From NCBI GenBank assembly GCA_963556695.1, contig CAUWAG010000013.1, positions 558,001 to 622,000 on the forward strand: a stretch of DNA of 64,000 nt, given 5' to 3'. Shown piece by piece: positions 1-13,219 of this stretch (its first letter is position 1; each line of letters begins with the position of its first letter). This stretch comes from Anthostomella pinea. Lineage: Eukaryota; Ascomycota; Sordariomycetes; Xylariales; Xylariaceae. Below the pieces are notes generated by a model, which saw only the letters and a program-made list of their open reading frames with translations, was not told the DNA's origin and made no database searches. Made by a program: the position numbers and the translations under genes.

Positions 1-1440
1 ATATATAACTTGACTTTTTTAACTTTTACCTCGACTCAAAAAGGTAATACTAGTATTGATATAGTATTTTAAGCTACTTTTAAACTCCTAAAATCGCGAT
101 AACGTAGGTATAATATATAATCGCTTCTTACTCGTTTCAAACCGCTTCCCACGGCTTGAAAAGCTCGACATTTAAAGAAAGGTCGAACTATACAAGCTTA
201 GTTAAGCGCTTTTAATCTATATCAAAAGGCTTTAAATCGAGTTATTAGTCGTTTTACTTGATAATAAAAACTCGGTAACTAATTTTTTACGATGTGTTCT
301 TAGCCTTAAAGAAGTATAAAACCTTCCTACTATATAATATAACACTATTACTATAAGATATTAACTAGCCTTACTTTAACAGATTAAACTTCAAAATCGT
401 TAAACTATTAAGAAAACAGTTTATTTACTCTTTAAATAACATCCTTCACTTTTACATATTTACGTAAGAAATACTATATTAACAATGGATAAGTCGGAAA
501 AAGCGCTTAAGTTTAACTTTAGCTGGTACTTTAATGTTTATATTACGACTATTAAATGTTGATTAAAGCCGAGACAAGACCAAGATAAGAAATACCAGTT
601 TAATAAAAAACGTACTAAGTAATAATAAAGAACTAAGTAATAGTCTTTTTAATAACGAAGTCCCAGATAATAGTTATTAGCGTGTTAAATAAGTATATAG
701 TTAATTTCTCTTCAATCTAAGTATCTCAAATCTTAGTTTATAGTATTTGCTTTTCGTTTATAATACTTGTAAGAATTTTATTCGCTTATAACATTTTATT
801 TATTATAAATAAGTCTTTATAATCCTTTTATAAATTGGCGCGGTTTAATTATATAATAGCGACGCTTTTTTCGGTTTAAAGTGGCGATCTTATCGCTTAG
901 TCTCGTTTAGCTATCACTTTTATCATGCTACTTAAGTCTCACATTGACCTAGGGTTTATGCTTATAAGTCTTGCTTAAGTTTCTATACCGGATAACGCGC
1001 ACTCTTTATACAAGCTTTAAACCTTAACATAATTACTTATCTTAAAACCCCCTTTAAAGAGATGCTTTAAACATTATAGCTACTTATTTAAAAGTTAAAT
1101 TAAGCTAGTCAACGTAAAAAGTATATGGATAAATATACTTAGTTTAAGCACTATCGTAAAGTAAGTGTCTAAAGCTGTAAAAAAGCTATAATAAAACAAG
1201 GTCTTTTTATAAAGCTAGTTAATATCCGTTTATTTAAGCTGTTCGAGTTTTTTGAAAGCTCGATTTAATTAAAGCGAAACATGGATTATATACAGTGAAA
1301 AACACGACTATTATTGTTATTAAAGTAATAAGCTTTTAAAAGCGACGACTTTGTAACTTTAAATACGAGAACTAAGACGTAAAACTAACGTTAAAATTAC
1401 CTTATTAAACCTTCGGCGTTTTTCCTTCTTACATGTTTTA
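1..1440. repeat. AT-rich, RIP-like repeat relic
   Basis: The first 1.4 kb is strikingly A+T-rich and TpA-rich, with no open frame of useful length on either strand. Composition changes abruptly near 1440 to the GC-balanced sequence of the rest of the window. This is the usual look of a transposon copy degraded by repeat-induced point mutation (C-to-T changes on both strands). I cannot assign it to an element family because no protein motif survives. It continues off the left edge. Confidence 0.7.
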
Positions 1441-3909
1441 ATAAGGCCAAGTTCTTCGCGAGTGAGCGGGCAAAGCGCGACTAAGTCGCCCGTTGCGAAA
1501 AGCCCGAGGGGCGCTGTCTGGCCACTATCACTGTAATCATCGTTACCATGTTGTCTCGTCGGGTGTGATAGAGAAGAGGGAATGAGGAAGGGCGCGAGGG
1601 AGGAGCGCCCGCGAGCTGGAGATAAATGTACGCGATGGTGACTGGCATCAAGACCTGCCTGCATGGAGGCCTGCTTCGCCTAATGCACGGCGAGCCAACA
1701 TCACCGGTACAGTGTGTGTACAATATGAAAGGGGTGTACGGCAGGAGGGTACAGGCACTGAACAACTCACATAGAAGCGAAACAGATTGCGCGACGGTGG
1801 GAGCAGACTGGCTGTGAGCGAACTCGACGCCCAGACGAAATGTGGTTTCCAGAATCGGGACGAGCAGCCTTTTCTGGCAGGCACGTCAGTCACGTGGATC
1901 TTAGTCAGCGATGGCGACCGTTGTCCGCCCCACCCCAGCAGACGAACCTCCGGTATCTGGCTTATTTAAGGCAGAGCGGACGGGATGCCAAGTTCTCCTG
2001 ATCCCCCCATGGTCGTATGTGATAGAACTTGTTTGGCAGAGGGCTTATATACCTCGGGCTATAACAAGATGAGCGAGCCTCCACTGGCCTCCAGTCGAAG
2101 ATGATCCGGTATACGAGGAAGAGGGACCAGTCAGCAACGCCAAAATGAAGGCCAGAGTGTTGTGGGCACTGGGGGCATTGTTTAGTGGGCTGAGACCGTG
2201 AAGAATACCGTAGATGGGCTGAATCGATGAACATGATGTTTACGGTGTATGTGTATATCGTCTTGATATCAGAGGTGTGCTGAAGTATTGGTTACTGGTT
2301 TTCAAGAAATTCAAGAAATTCAAGAAACGTCGGGCGCTGGACAGGGCGGCAGCCGGCCGAGCGAAACACTTTTTGTCATGGTAGCAAGGAGGCAGTCCTT
2401 GTGAAGAGGGGTGGTGTGGTTCTGATGATGCGAATGGCCTCGCTTCAGACAAGAGGAAGGAAGCTCGCTTATACGGCCCAAGTGACTATTGGAGACGAGC
2501 GCGGTTGGAATGAGAGCGGTACAATTGATCAAATCACATTAGGTCCAGGGCATCTGAAGACCGTCTCGTGGGTGAGCTCCGGGCACTCTGTTCTGCAAGC
2601 AGAGATGTATAGTGCCACGGCTATGATATATGTCCCCTTGAGACCTGGATATGGCCCAGGTCCGTGCCTCGCCTGCCGCCCGCCGCCTACCGTAAATGAA
2701 TCTCGCTACCTGTTTGTCATGTATCTTGCCTATTGAGAACACGTGCTGTTCGCGTTTTCTCTGTGCATTGGTACCAATAAGTAAGTATTTCTTGGGCTGA
2801 ATATATGATGAAGTACATTACGATGTTTAATTGAATCTTAACAGCTATAAGCATGAACATCACGGCTTCGAGATTGCATAGCGGCAGCTCACGATCTGAT
2901 TCGCCCTGAGAAAAAAGCTCAGACATGGGGCATATTCTGGTCTCAAGGGAATAATCGCAGTGGTGACGACGATAGCTGGGTGGACAGGAGAAGGTCGATG
3001 ACACCAGGATCGAGTAGCTGGATGAGTTTTCGCCGACAGTCCCAACTTGGGCTTTTATTAGCGCTCATAGCTGCCTTGGGCTAGAATGAGTCTGCCGCTA
3101 GAACGAATAGTGACGACGCTTAGAAGCTATCACGAGATGATCTAGATTCTACAGCCCGTCGGCATGCAAGGCACCAAGACTAGCGGCAGGGCCCACGGCC
3201 AGACTTTCATACTAAAAAACTTTAAAAGAAGCCAAGTCTTGTGTGGAGTCTGGACTAGACATCCTTTCCTTTTCCAGCAAGAGCGAAGAGGCCATTGTAC
3301 GCGCTATTCCCCATCTTGCTGGAGGCAGAGACACGATGACGATGGAAAGGGCGAAAGGACCTGTACTCCGCATACAGAGCACGGGCCAGGTATCGTCGAT
3401 GAGGTTGTGCAAGCATCAACGCTGTTAAAACTTGACGTCGGTTGGAGCCGTGCGGTGGTAATATCGGCAGGGCTTGGGTTGACGTCACCTATAGTAAAGC
3501 ATCTCTGCCGCTTTGTCTTCGCCGACAAGCTCCCTCGGCTCCCATCATCCCATGCCATAAGTCAATCCCCAAGGCTAACCCTGTCAAGCCACGACATGCA
3601 TTGCTTGCGAAGCTAATAATCCTACATACCCGGTGCCTGCTGCCTGTTCTCCCTATCTCCAACAACCGACGAAGTACATCCTAGCATGGCACTATCAGGT
3701 TCATAGCCATTGAACCCGTCTCAGCATCTTTAGATTGTACCACGATATTCGCCATCCCAGTCTTCGCCTGCCGCAAACGGGGACGACACATGTTTAATTG
3801 CACCTCCTACTCCTACCCCTACTCCGACTCCGACTCCACGAAATCCATGCGCTCGAGCACTCCAAAAGACCTCCCACCGCCACTTAGTCTATAACAAAGA
3901 AGCAGGAAG
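1441..3909. other. Gene-free stretch
   Basis: About 2.5 kb of normal base composition follows the AT-rich block. Short open frames exist on both strands (the longest is 3164-3616, plus) but none shows recognisable family sequence, coherent splice sites or codon bias. I see no gene here. The last few hundred bases are the likely promoter of the DUF3074 gene, with a C/T-rich run around 3800-3850. Confidence 0.5.
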
Positions 3910-6106
3910 ATGACGGGCACGCATAGCGCCTTTGAGGCACTCGGCCCTGTCACTTGGGACCATGTCGCACAACAAGACCTCAAGGCCTTCCTCACCGACA
4001 CCTTTGGCGAAGCCCAATGCCTCGTCGACTCCATCCCCGCCTCTCTCTCGGCTGCCGAGCAAGAGAAAGGCAGACCGCGATCCGCCACCAATTCCCGCCT
4101 GCCTTCACTGCCGAACAGAACGCGCAATTCTTCCGATCGCGTTGAGAAGCTAAGGAAAGAATGGAAGGAGGTCAAGGTCAACTCGAAGGAGAACCCGCTC
4201 GGTGTGCACGTCTACAAATTGTCTGCGAAGGATGGCAAGGGAGCCTGGTTCGCGAGACGTAGTGTCCACGAAGGTCTCACCTTTGAGAAATGGAAGCTGG
4301 GCATGCAAAGGGAGTTTGCTGAGAGCATGAAGGTTCAGGGCAAGCCCGGCGACGGCAACATCAGAGGCATTGGAGCCGACAAGCGCGTCGTGGACCAGAC
4401 TGTAGATGGCTGTGGGAAAATGGAAGGTGAGTTGCGCGACTGGACATCCACCAGGACCCAACCATAGGAACTAAGTCGCTAACCAAGTTCTACATACAGT
4501 CTATCAGCTTTCAGCACAGTTTCCCGGCCCTACCACCCCTCGAGACTTTGTCACCCTATTCTTGAGCTCCGATTCAGCCATAGCTTCGCCAACGCAGGAC
4601 GGCCAAGGCCAACCGAGGTACTTCATGGTCGTGTCCAAGCCGTGCGTCCACTCAGAATGTCCACAACGACAAGGCTTCATTCGGGGCCAGTACGAGTCCG
4701 TCGAGTTCATTCGCGAGATCAAGGTAGAGAAACCTTTGAGGAAGGTTCGGTCCTCGGTGAACCTCTCTAATGAGGAGGAGGCTGCGGCGGCTAACAACGT
4801 TGGCGACGACATCGGCCAGGAGGCCGCAATAAGGTCGGCCCATCAAGCTGCGGTCACCGGGTCCCCCAACAAAGGCGGAGAGGGCCGACGAAGGGGCAAT
4901 ACCATCTCACATGCAGGCACCGAAAATAGAGAAGAAGCGGTTGAAGACTGCGATACCAAGATTGAGTGGGCGATGGTAACCCGCAGTGACCCTGGTGGTA
5001 GTGTGCCACGCTTCATGATCGAGAGAGGGACGCCAGGCGGTATCGCCGGCGATGCGAACAAATTTCTCAAATGGGTTTCATCTAAGAGCCTGGGAGATTT
5101 CACCGAATCTGGTCATGACGATACAAAATTGAAGCGCGAGGCGACACACGCTGAGGCTGAAGCCGCCGAAAAGAATGTACCAGCAGCGGATCCGACGTCA
5201 AACGTGATCAACGATCCTAGCACTAAACGCCGATCGTCATCAGCTCAAGAGCAGGAAGAAGAGGTCGAGGCTCCCGGTGGATTTTATGGTATGATAGCCG
5301 GTGCTCTCGGTGCGGCCGCCTCGGCAGCTGCGGAAGCAGCTGCCTCGCGCTTACCAGTGGCTTTCGGCTCAGTTCTGGGCGGCGACACGGAATCGGGTCT
5401 CTCCACTGAACTGTCCGATGATTCCTCATCGATACACAGTTTCCACAGCCTCGAAGGCGCCGAGGACGACATTTCCTCAGCCAAACCGTCGGATAGCGAC
5501 CACCGGACGCCATCCCCTACGAATGGGGGCGGCACTACAGGATCGACGCATTCGTCCGAATTTACTACAGCACAATCTACATCTTCTCCCTCACAGCACG
5601 AGAAGGACCTGCGGAAAGTCGAAAATCGCAAACGCAAGATGGAGGAGAAACTGCAGCGGGCACAGGAGCGGGCACGCTCCAAGCATGGTGGGGACTCGCA
5701 GCGCGACGAGACCGCAGTACAAAAGCTACACGAGAAGCACGTGCGAGATATCGCAAAACAAGAAGCAAAGTACCAACGAAATATGCAGAAACTGGAGGCC
5801 AAGCGGGCCCACGACGAGAAGAAGGCGGAACAGCGCCGCCGCAAGCAGGCCGAGCGCGAGGAGAAGAACAATCTCTCCATGGAGCTCGAGAAGGCCCACG
5901 CCGAGAGGGATCTCGCGCGTAAGCAGATCGACATCCTCAAGGAACAGGTCGGCGAATTGCAGAGCCAGAATACGATGCTGGTTGCGAGACTGGGGCGCGA
6001 GGGCATCAGTGTTGATGGGGGCTTGAGTGATGGTAGCAGTACCAAGTCGGCCTTTGGCGGTCCCAAGAGGGTTAATACGGAGCCGGTGAACGGGGTCAAG
6101 GCGTGA
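3910..6106 (+). CDS. DUF3074 (START-like) domain protein
   Basis: Two exons, 3910-4426 and 4500-6106, join in phase through a 73-nt intron (GTGAGT...ACATACAG) to give 707 residues. The join creates the family sequence VYQLSAQFPGPTTPRDFVTL near residue 173, followed by a KPCVHSECPQRQGFIRGQYE-type block and a WAMVTRSDPGGSVPRFMIE block near residue 330. These are hallmarks of the fungal DUF3074 fold, which belongs to the START/lipid-binding superfamily. After that come a disordered Ser/Thr-rich part, a short Gly/Ala-rich hydrophobic patch (about 433-455) and a long highly charged coiled coil (about 540-680). The C-terminus is extended compared with the bare domain. The function in fungi is not established; lipid binding at a membrane is an inference from the fold. 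Confidence 0.85.
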
Positions 6107-6587
6107 GCAATCGGGGGACCGACCATTCAGGAGGGTGAGACCCAGACCATGTGGAGGCGAGCGAGCTCACGAAATTCAAACGCGAATGATACCATTGCTG
6201 CGGCTAAAAGCATCCTTTATCAACATACCTACAATCCGACCCCGTCTTGTTTGGCACTTGTACAATATAATACCACCGCACGGATCTGTTGTCTTTATTC
6301 CTTTGGTAGGAAGGCCGGGATCTGCGAAGGCGTTTCAGGGGCGATGTGCTACGACGTGATGGGATAATTTTCAAGGCCCCGCTTTCCCTCTTCCTCAGAG
6401 GAATGGAGTCTATCTAGCATCTGTCAATATAGCAGGAAGGAAGTAGAAAACGAGATTATGATCAATTTAACAAACAAGTAATCAACTAGTAATCAACAGC
6501 TTTTCTCCTTCCTCCCCATCTTCGTCAAACATCTACCACACATCCCAGTGCCGCCTGACTATGCAAGTTCAATCCAGTTCAACGCAG
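6107..6587. other. Convergent 3' intergenic region
   Basis: This 481-bp spacer separates the 3' ends of the DUF3074 gene (plus) and the TRM732 gene (minus). It holds their presumed 3' UTRs. No further gene or repeat is visible. Confidence 0.5.
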
Positions 6588-9500
6588 TCAGCTCACTTCA
6601 ACCCCCCTTAAACCCCGTCGTTCGTCACACATCGCAAGCAGCAGCCCATGGACTCCCACTCCCTGCCCCAGCTCCCGAAACCGCCGCAGCTCGTCCCGAA
6701 CCTCGAAATTTCCCCGCACGGCCAGCGCCGACGCGCTGGTCACGACGCGCGCGCAGATCGCGAATACCTGCGGCTTCGACGTCCAGCCCAGCGGCCCGTT
6801 GTTGTCGTCGGCCCCGGAGGAGCGCGCTAGGCGGTTCAGCGCGGTGAGGCCGGCGAGTGTCCATTGGGCCAGTTCTTTTGCGGGCGTGTCTGGGGCAGCA
6901 GGGGATGAAGGGGAGGAGGGGAGAGAAGACGCTGACGGGAGAGACAAGAACACGTCGGCCCAGCGCCGCACCTCGCGCACCTCGTCGACGTACAAGTTCT
7001 GCTCCTCGACGACGAAGAGGGCGTCGTCGAAGCGCATCGCGGACTGCAGCTGGGTCTGTGCTGGGACCCAGTAGTTTTGGTCTTTCCAGGTCTCTGGTAA
7101 GTTGGTGGTGTGAGGGGGAACGGCGGAGAAGGAGAAGTCGTGCCCGACCATGCGTCCCGCGACGTGCGTGCGGAACGCGGGCTCGTGGCCGTACTGCTTC
7201 CCTAGCCAGCGCAGGAGGCGCGCGCCGGCCTCGATGGACACGAGGTTTGCGTCTAGGACGGGGCTTGCGGCCGAGGCGGCGGCGGAGCGGATCTCGTCGT
7301 CGTCGTCGTTCAGGGCGTCGTACAGCGCGAGTAGCCAGGGGAGGTGAGCTGGGTTGCTTTTGTCGTTGCTGGATAGGTGGGTGGTTGATGAGAGGGAGTT
7401 GATGGCTTGGACGGCGGCGAGTCGGGTGTCGAAGGGCTGGGTTTCTCGGTTAGCTACCTATATGGCTGCCATTGAGGGATAAAGGGGGTAAAAGGGGGGG
7501 GCGGAAGGGTCGGTTGGTTTGGCTGGACTTACTCTATCTGCTACACCTGCATCGCTCATCATGGCGCCCCCACTTCGTAGCCTTTTCTCAAGGCCATCGT
7601 CGATCATGCCCTTCTTGCGCAAGACAGATATTGCCACGATTGGGCCGCTGACGCGGATTATGGCGTCGGAAAGACTTGGATTCATTGGCTTCTGGTGCAG
7701 ATCTGTCCAGAGTTGGGATAAAACCTCCTCGGATGGGAGGTTTTTCAACCCGTCATCCGACCGCTGGCGTAATATTACGTCCATCAAAGACGCCAGGCTC
7801 TCCAGCGTAATCGTTCGCGGCTCTGGTACGTCAGTCTCGAAGCACACCAGCAGATATGCATCAACGAGACTAGGCCAATGTCTTTCTGCGTTCGACAAGT
7901 CAAGCTTCGACAAAGACTCGAGCATGGAGCACGCAGTATCGAGGTCAGTTGCCAAGGCGGTCTTGAGGTTCTGACTCAATGAATCGCCTGATTCTTCAGC
8001 AGACCTGCGTAGTGAGTCTTGCACCACGGCGTCGCCTAACCTGATGGTCAACAAAGCTAGCGGCGCTTGACGCTGGTCATGCTGATCATTGAGCACTGAC
8101 GAATTCTCATCTTCCCGTCCTGGACGAAGACGGGAATATTCGAGTACAGTAGCGGCTCCCGTTGGGCTTCTATCGGGATTCACTTTGGCCAGGAATGTCA
8201 GGATGTCAGCATAGACTGCCCTAGCTTCTGTGCATGTATTGAGACAACTGCCCGCTATTGGCAGTTGCTGTAGGAAGCCGAAGAGGGTATCAATGTTGGA
8301 TTCTATAGACAATGAATTAGCTTGGATATCAGCGAAACGATGCGATTGACTCACCTGATAGCTGGTCGGGCATGACCTCAAGCAGCTTCTCAAGCAGGAA
8401 CTTGAGAGTCAACAGCGCTCCATGCAGCTTATTCGCTACATGTTTCGAGTCCACGATAAGAGAATCGATGGAGGTAAACCACCCAGGTTTCAGAAGAAAA
8501 GAACAGAGACTACGTGCTGCAATCTCTCGTACATGCCAAATTGGGCTGCCAAGGTACCATGCAATGGTGTCATAGAGCTTGTCGCGAAACGCCTCTGGCG
8601 GCCCGGCGCGACGGATGATGTCCAATGCAGGGAAGACTGATTCCGCTGTCTGTGCGCCCATCAATACACCTGATGATTCCATGCCCGACTCCAGGAGGGA
8701 AGCGAGGAGGGCGGGAAGGGCCTTGTATTTGTGATATGGAAGCCTGGTTGATCGCCCATCCCAACCAGCCTCCATCGATGTTTTGCTCTCGCTCGTGCCG
8801 AAAAGGTTGTCGATGAGGCTGCGTAAGAGTAGCAAGCCACAATTCCGTATTGCCCATCTATTATTGTTATTAGCTGGTGACAGAACGGATACGGGACGAT
8901 GCATACACTTCAGATTTGAGGCTGTTGGCCGCCAACTGTAAGCAGTTCGCTAGGTATGAGTGAGCACCGTTGCTCAGGAAAGACGTCTTGAAGATGTCCT
9001 TGATGCAGTTGAGAGCATGAACTTGAGGCAAATTTGATCCATCTGACTCTGACATATAGGCAGGCTTTCTAGCGAATTCTTGCAGCTTATAGATGACGGT
9101 TTCGAATGACGGGCGGTCAGCTTTTGACGAAAGAATCCCGACGATGATAGCAGGTAATCCTGCTGATCTCCGGGTTGTTGAAGCTTGCATGTATATACAT
9201 TTCAGAGCTCCCTAGGCTGCTTCAGCATTGCGTTCAGCAATTCATAGGAGTATGTGAGTACTGACCTCATACCATTCGTCCAACAATCCGTCTTCCTCTA
9301 CAGCTGCGTTGGGGTAATACTTCACTTGTTGACAACAAGATGTGAATGTTTGAGAAACTGTTGAGAACGCCCCACGGTGTCTCAGATTCGATAACTCGTC
9401 GAATGTTAACCTTCCGATGGTTTCGAAATCCCCTCGAGAAGGGGCTATGCTTCCGGCGTCTCGGCTATAGCGAGCATTTATTCCGATGACTCGCAGCAGA

Positions 9501-11886
9501 TTGCTGGACACTGTCAGTGAGGGGCAGTTGTCTATCAGTTTTGGTGCTTACCTGGACTCGTGTATTGCTCGAAAGCTATAACTCAGAAGGTCCTTGGTAT
9601 CAAGTCCGTCTACTTCTTGCAGCTCTTCAGGCAGATGACCTTCTGGGGAATCATCGCACAGAATATGCCGAACGGCTTGCCATATTCTCTGACAGCAGGC
9701 AATTGCGCGTGACTGAAGCCCATGAAGGATCTTGAAGTCTTCATTGGAGTAATGAGACCCAGAGAGTGATCCCCAAATGTAGCTGGAACCGTTAGCGCAA
9801 CCCATGATGGTACAAAGGTTCGGAGTTCCTACCGAAGAGATGCAAAGTCGCCGTGTATAGGGGCTTGAAGCACCGCAGTGGCTAGGTCTTGCTCAGCGAC
9901 TAGCAGCTTTGCTTCAAGATTTAGAAGTACTTCTGTTGGCACCATCACGGCCCCCTCGAAGTTCTTACTCCAGCGGAATAAGAGTTCTTGTGATCTAGCA
10001 GCGCCGTCAGAATGGTCCGCTCGGGCCGTTTGCCGGGAAAGCTCGTCTGCCTTTCGGCAAAACTCCTGAAGCTCTTGCTTTGGGCTGTGCTGTAGCCCTC
10101 TGATCTTTTCTGGTGGTGTGGAAGCCGCACTCCCTGACTGAAGGAGCATAATCAAAGCGGCTGCAGCCTCTCTCACATCGTCGAATGGGTCCATGGTGAG
10201 ATCTAGCACAGCACGGAACCATGTTGCATCAACCAGTGGATTGTTCAGCCACCTGCTAGTTGTCGTTCCATCTCCTTGAAATGGACCCGACCTAAGAAAG
10301 AAGCCCATTGCCCTCAAAGCCGTGATATGGCGCTGATATGATGCGGTGGGTACAAGTTCGCTTTTGAGGAAGCCAACGAGCCAGCTGATGAAATCTTCAT
10401 GATCACGTATAGTGGAGCGCAGCCTCCAGATAACATCGTCCTGTGCATTTGTTTGCTTGTCAGTTTGGGTGCCTCTTGCGCCTTTTGACAGTGCCTGGTT
10501 GTCCCTCTTGGCCGGCTCTATTTTGTCGGCCTTCTTCAAGGATCGGTCGAGTTCTTTGCGTAGGGAATCGATGGTGCACTGGAGTCGCTTGACCATATTC
10601 CTTGAGTGGCCCAGTACGTCATATCTGAACTTCGCGTCTGTATCCTCGTAGAACGACGGAAGGTGTTTCTTCAGGAGATCTAATGCTTCCGGTGTGTAAG
10701 GTTTGGTTGTCGCTGGGGATGCGACGAGAATAGAGACACCCGAAGAGCGGGCCTCGTGAGACTCATGACAGAGTACACTGTCAAGTATTTCTGCTGGCAG
10801 TTGGGCGATTGCGCCCATCTTCTGCATCGAGGCTGCGCGGTAATTTAGTGAGTGGTACTGCGGTCAGGCGGTACATGCATTATAACTCACCTGGGCCAGG
10901 TTCGCCCACAACTCCCATCTTCTTCCCTGCTTCGAGCATTGCCAGCCATAGCATGCCATTGAGATCCCAGCCTCGGCTATCTCTGCCGGTAAGACTCTGG
11001 AGCGAGGACAGGTCATCGAGATAGCGCAGGGATTCAGTTCGGTCGGCCTTGAACAGAGGGACGAAAACGTAGAGCTTAATTGGCTCGAGAAGCTCGAGAT
11101 TCGACTGCAAGCCACTGTACATAAACCTATGCCAAGCATCGCGGTAGTGTCGAGCTCCTTTATCGGTCTCACACCACGGGTGGCTGAAGATGGTAACAAG
11201 GAGTTTTCCAGCTACAGATGACGCATTCTGCTGCTCCATGCACTCGAAGATCCTTCTGATGAGGCCGTCCCACGTATTCTGCCCGTCAGGGGCAATCCCG
11301 TGGAGCGTTTGGTAGACTTCCAGGATTTCATGTAGATACACAATCTTTTTCTGTACAAGGTGATCCAAGGTAGTCATAGCAGATTTGATGGATGGTCTTG
11401 AAGCTTGCTGGGTGATCATGGAGACGGCGTCGACAGTTAACTTGGCCTTGATGGATGCACCAACCTGTGGGTTGGAGTTGTGGGATATGGAATATGCGAG
11501 ACAGTCAAGAACGATACGCATGGCTTTGTGGGCATCTTGCTCATTCCATTCAATGAAGAAGTTGAACAGCTCTAGGGCAGTGGATTGCCTGAAGGCGAAG
11601 CTTCGCAGCGCGGGTGCGTTGGATTTGGAGCAATGCTCGACAAAGCCACACAGCTTGACACAGGCATTTCCAGATGCTTGCTTCGGTCTCGCAGCATTGT
11701 CAAGCAGTTCGCGGAAGACGTTTTCAACCAGCCTGCCAACCTGTGAGCCTCAACACAGATATGCACCTCCTTCGTATGGTTGACTCACGACGATTGTGAC
11801 TCCTCAGGCTGTTGTGCAACCCAAGCAACAGCAGACTTTTGGTTGAAGGATGTATCCCCGATGTCAGGGAGCCCATCAATTCCCAT
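6588..11886 (-). CDS. TRM732: tRNA methylation cofactor Trm732 (THADA family, DUF2428)
   Basis: Nine exons (minus strand): 11789-11886, 10891-11732, 9833-10832, 9552-9782, 9266-9503, 8907-9211, 8355-8857, 7533-8302 and 6588-7436. All eight introns (48-96 nt) are phase-consistent, giving 1611 residues. The central block reads STTRRSAGLPAIIVGIL, then SEVWAIRNCGLLLLRSLID across a splice, which is the DUF2428 signature of the THADA/Trm732 family. In yeast Trm732 partners the methyltransferase Trm7 for 2'-O-methylation of tRNA position 32. The rest is alpha-helical HEAT-like sequence. Length is somewhat above yeast Trm732 (about 1420). The start ATG is the first in a good context and opens a short first exon. 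The least certain splice is donor GAG|GTCAGT at 9265. It shares an upstream region with TIM23. Confidence 0.85.
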
Positions 11887-12451
11887 GGCGGCGGTCGCCT
11901 AGCCCTTCCCTGTCAGGTCACCTCAAGTGAGATCTTGTAAGTCTGAATACTCCAATCCGCAATGTCCCTGCAGCGAAACTTCGAGGGGGCATGGTGGGGG
12001 CAGTCCTTTCAGATTTCAGAATCCGGCTTGCATGCTCAGGAGACTCGACATGCGCTGAGTACTTAGAGGCAGTAGCCGAGGAATATCGAAGCGGCGAATC
12101 GAGGGTATAACTATCCTAATTCTGATTAAGTCATTGGTGGTGGAATTGTGAATTGTGCAGGCCCTGCAAACATTTCAACATGAAAGCTGCTGCTGCTGTG
12201 GCGCTAAGACCATTTAGTTCAGTGATTTCGTGAGGACAGGGGCGGTGGCGCACGAGCCACCCAACCTTGGAAGCTTCAATCTAACGGTAAACTTTTTTGA
12301 TCCTGAGTGGAAGCTCTCCCGAGGTCATCATTTTCCGGCCCAGACTTGCGACTTCGCACCTTGCGCGACGAGACACCACCAGCGCGCGCCACAAACCCCT
12401 TTCTTGCTATTCTTTGCGTGTACCGCTACCGCCCATCAATACATCCACATC
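11887..12451. promoter_or_regulatory. Divergent promoter TRM732/TIM23
   Basis: The 565 bp between the start codons of TRM732 (minus) and TIM23 (plus) must carry both promoters. I see no clear TATA box, in keeping with housekeeping genes. Assigned from gene layout only. Confidence 0.5.
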
Positions 12452-13219
12452 ATGTCGATCTGGGATGCGCTCACCGGACGGAAGTCCTCGTCATCTTCCC
12501 AGCAGCAGCAGTCCTCCTCGAGTCCGGCGCCCACCTCCACTCCAACCGACACCTTTACGCCTACACCCTTCGACCCCTCTGAAGCCCAGGGTGTCGATGC
12601 CTTCCTGAAGAGCTCCGCTTTTGCCGACCCGTCACAGCTACATCCCCTAGCCGGCCTGAACAAGGAGGGCTTGGAGTACTTAAGTCTCGAGGACTCGGCT
12701 CTCTCCGACCTCCCAGGAGCTCAAGCCATCCCGTCTCGTGGCTTTAGTGACGACCTATGTTACGGAACCGGTATCACATATCTATCGGCTCTTTCGGTAG
12801 GAGGCGCATGGGGATTACAAGAAGGCCTGAGGAGATCTGCGGGTCAACCGCCCAAGCTGCGGCTGAACTCGGTGCTCAACGCTGTGACGCGGCGAGGGCC
12901 CTTCCTCGGTAACTCGGCTGGTGTCGTTGCTATCACCTACAACTGCCTCAACTCGTTTATTGGCTACATCAGAGGAAGACACGACTCGGCCAATACCATC
13001 ATTGCAGGGGGGCTGAGTGGCATGGTATTTAAGAGCACAAGGGGACTCCGGCCGATGCTGATATCAGGAGGCATTGTTGCTTCTATGGCCGGGGCGTGGG
13101 CGGTAAGGAGATCACTGTCAAAGAGACCAGGAGTACATGAAGCTAACATCCAGCAGGTGACGAAAAAGGTTATCATCGGATCAGCGACACCGCAGGGACA
13201 TGAGCACCAGCACATCTAG
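12452..13219 (+). CDS. TIM23: Mitochondrial inner membrane translocase Tim23
   Basis: Intronless gene for 255 residues. Tim23 is the channel subunit of the presequence translocase that imports matrix proteins across the mitochondrial inner membrane. The N-terminal half is a Ser/Gln/Thr/Pro-rich hydrophilic receptor segment that ends in the LSLEDSALSDLPGAQ-type sequence. The C-terminal half has the Tim17/22/23 membrane domain, with Gly-rich helices around LSALSVGGAWGLQEGLRR, GPFLGNSAGVVAITYN and ANTIIAGGLSGMVFKSTRG. The frame is open upstream to 12230, but the ATG at 12452 gives the normal N-terminus (MSIWDALTGRK) and family length. It is divergent from TRM732. Confidence 0.95.
   Translation: MSIWDALTGRKSSSSSQQQQSSSSPAPTSTPTDTFTPTPFDPSEAQGVDAFLKSSAFADPSQLHPLAGLNKEGLEYLSLEDSALSDLPGAQAIPSRGFSDDLCYGTGITYLSALSVGGAWGLQEGLRRSAGQPPKLRLNSVLNAVTRRGPFLGNSAGVVAITYNCLNSFIGYIRGRHDSANTIIAGGLSGMVFKSTRGLRPMLISGGIVASMAGAWAVRRSLSKRPGVHEANIQQVTKKVIIGSATPQGHEHQHI

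Noticed and set aside
5284..6126. 280-residue minus-strand frame
   Set aside because: Antisense of the coiled-coil part of the DUF3074 gene.
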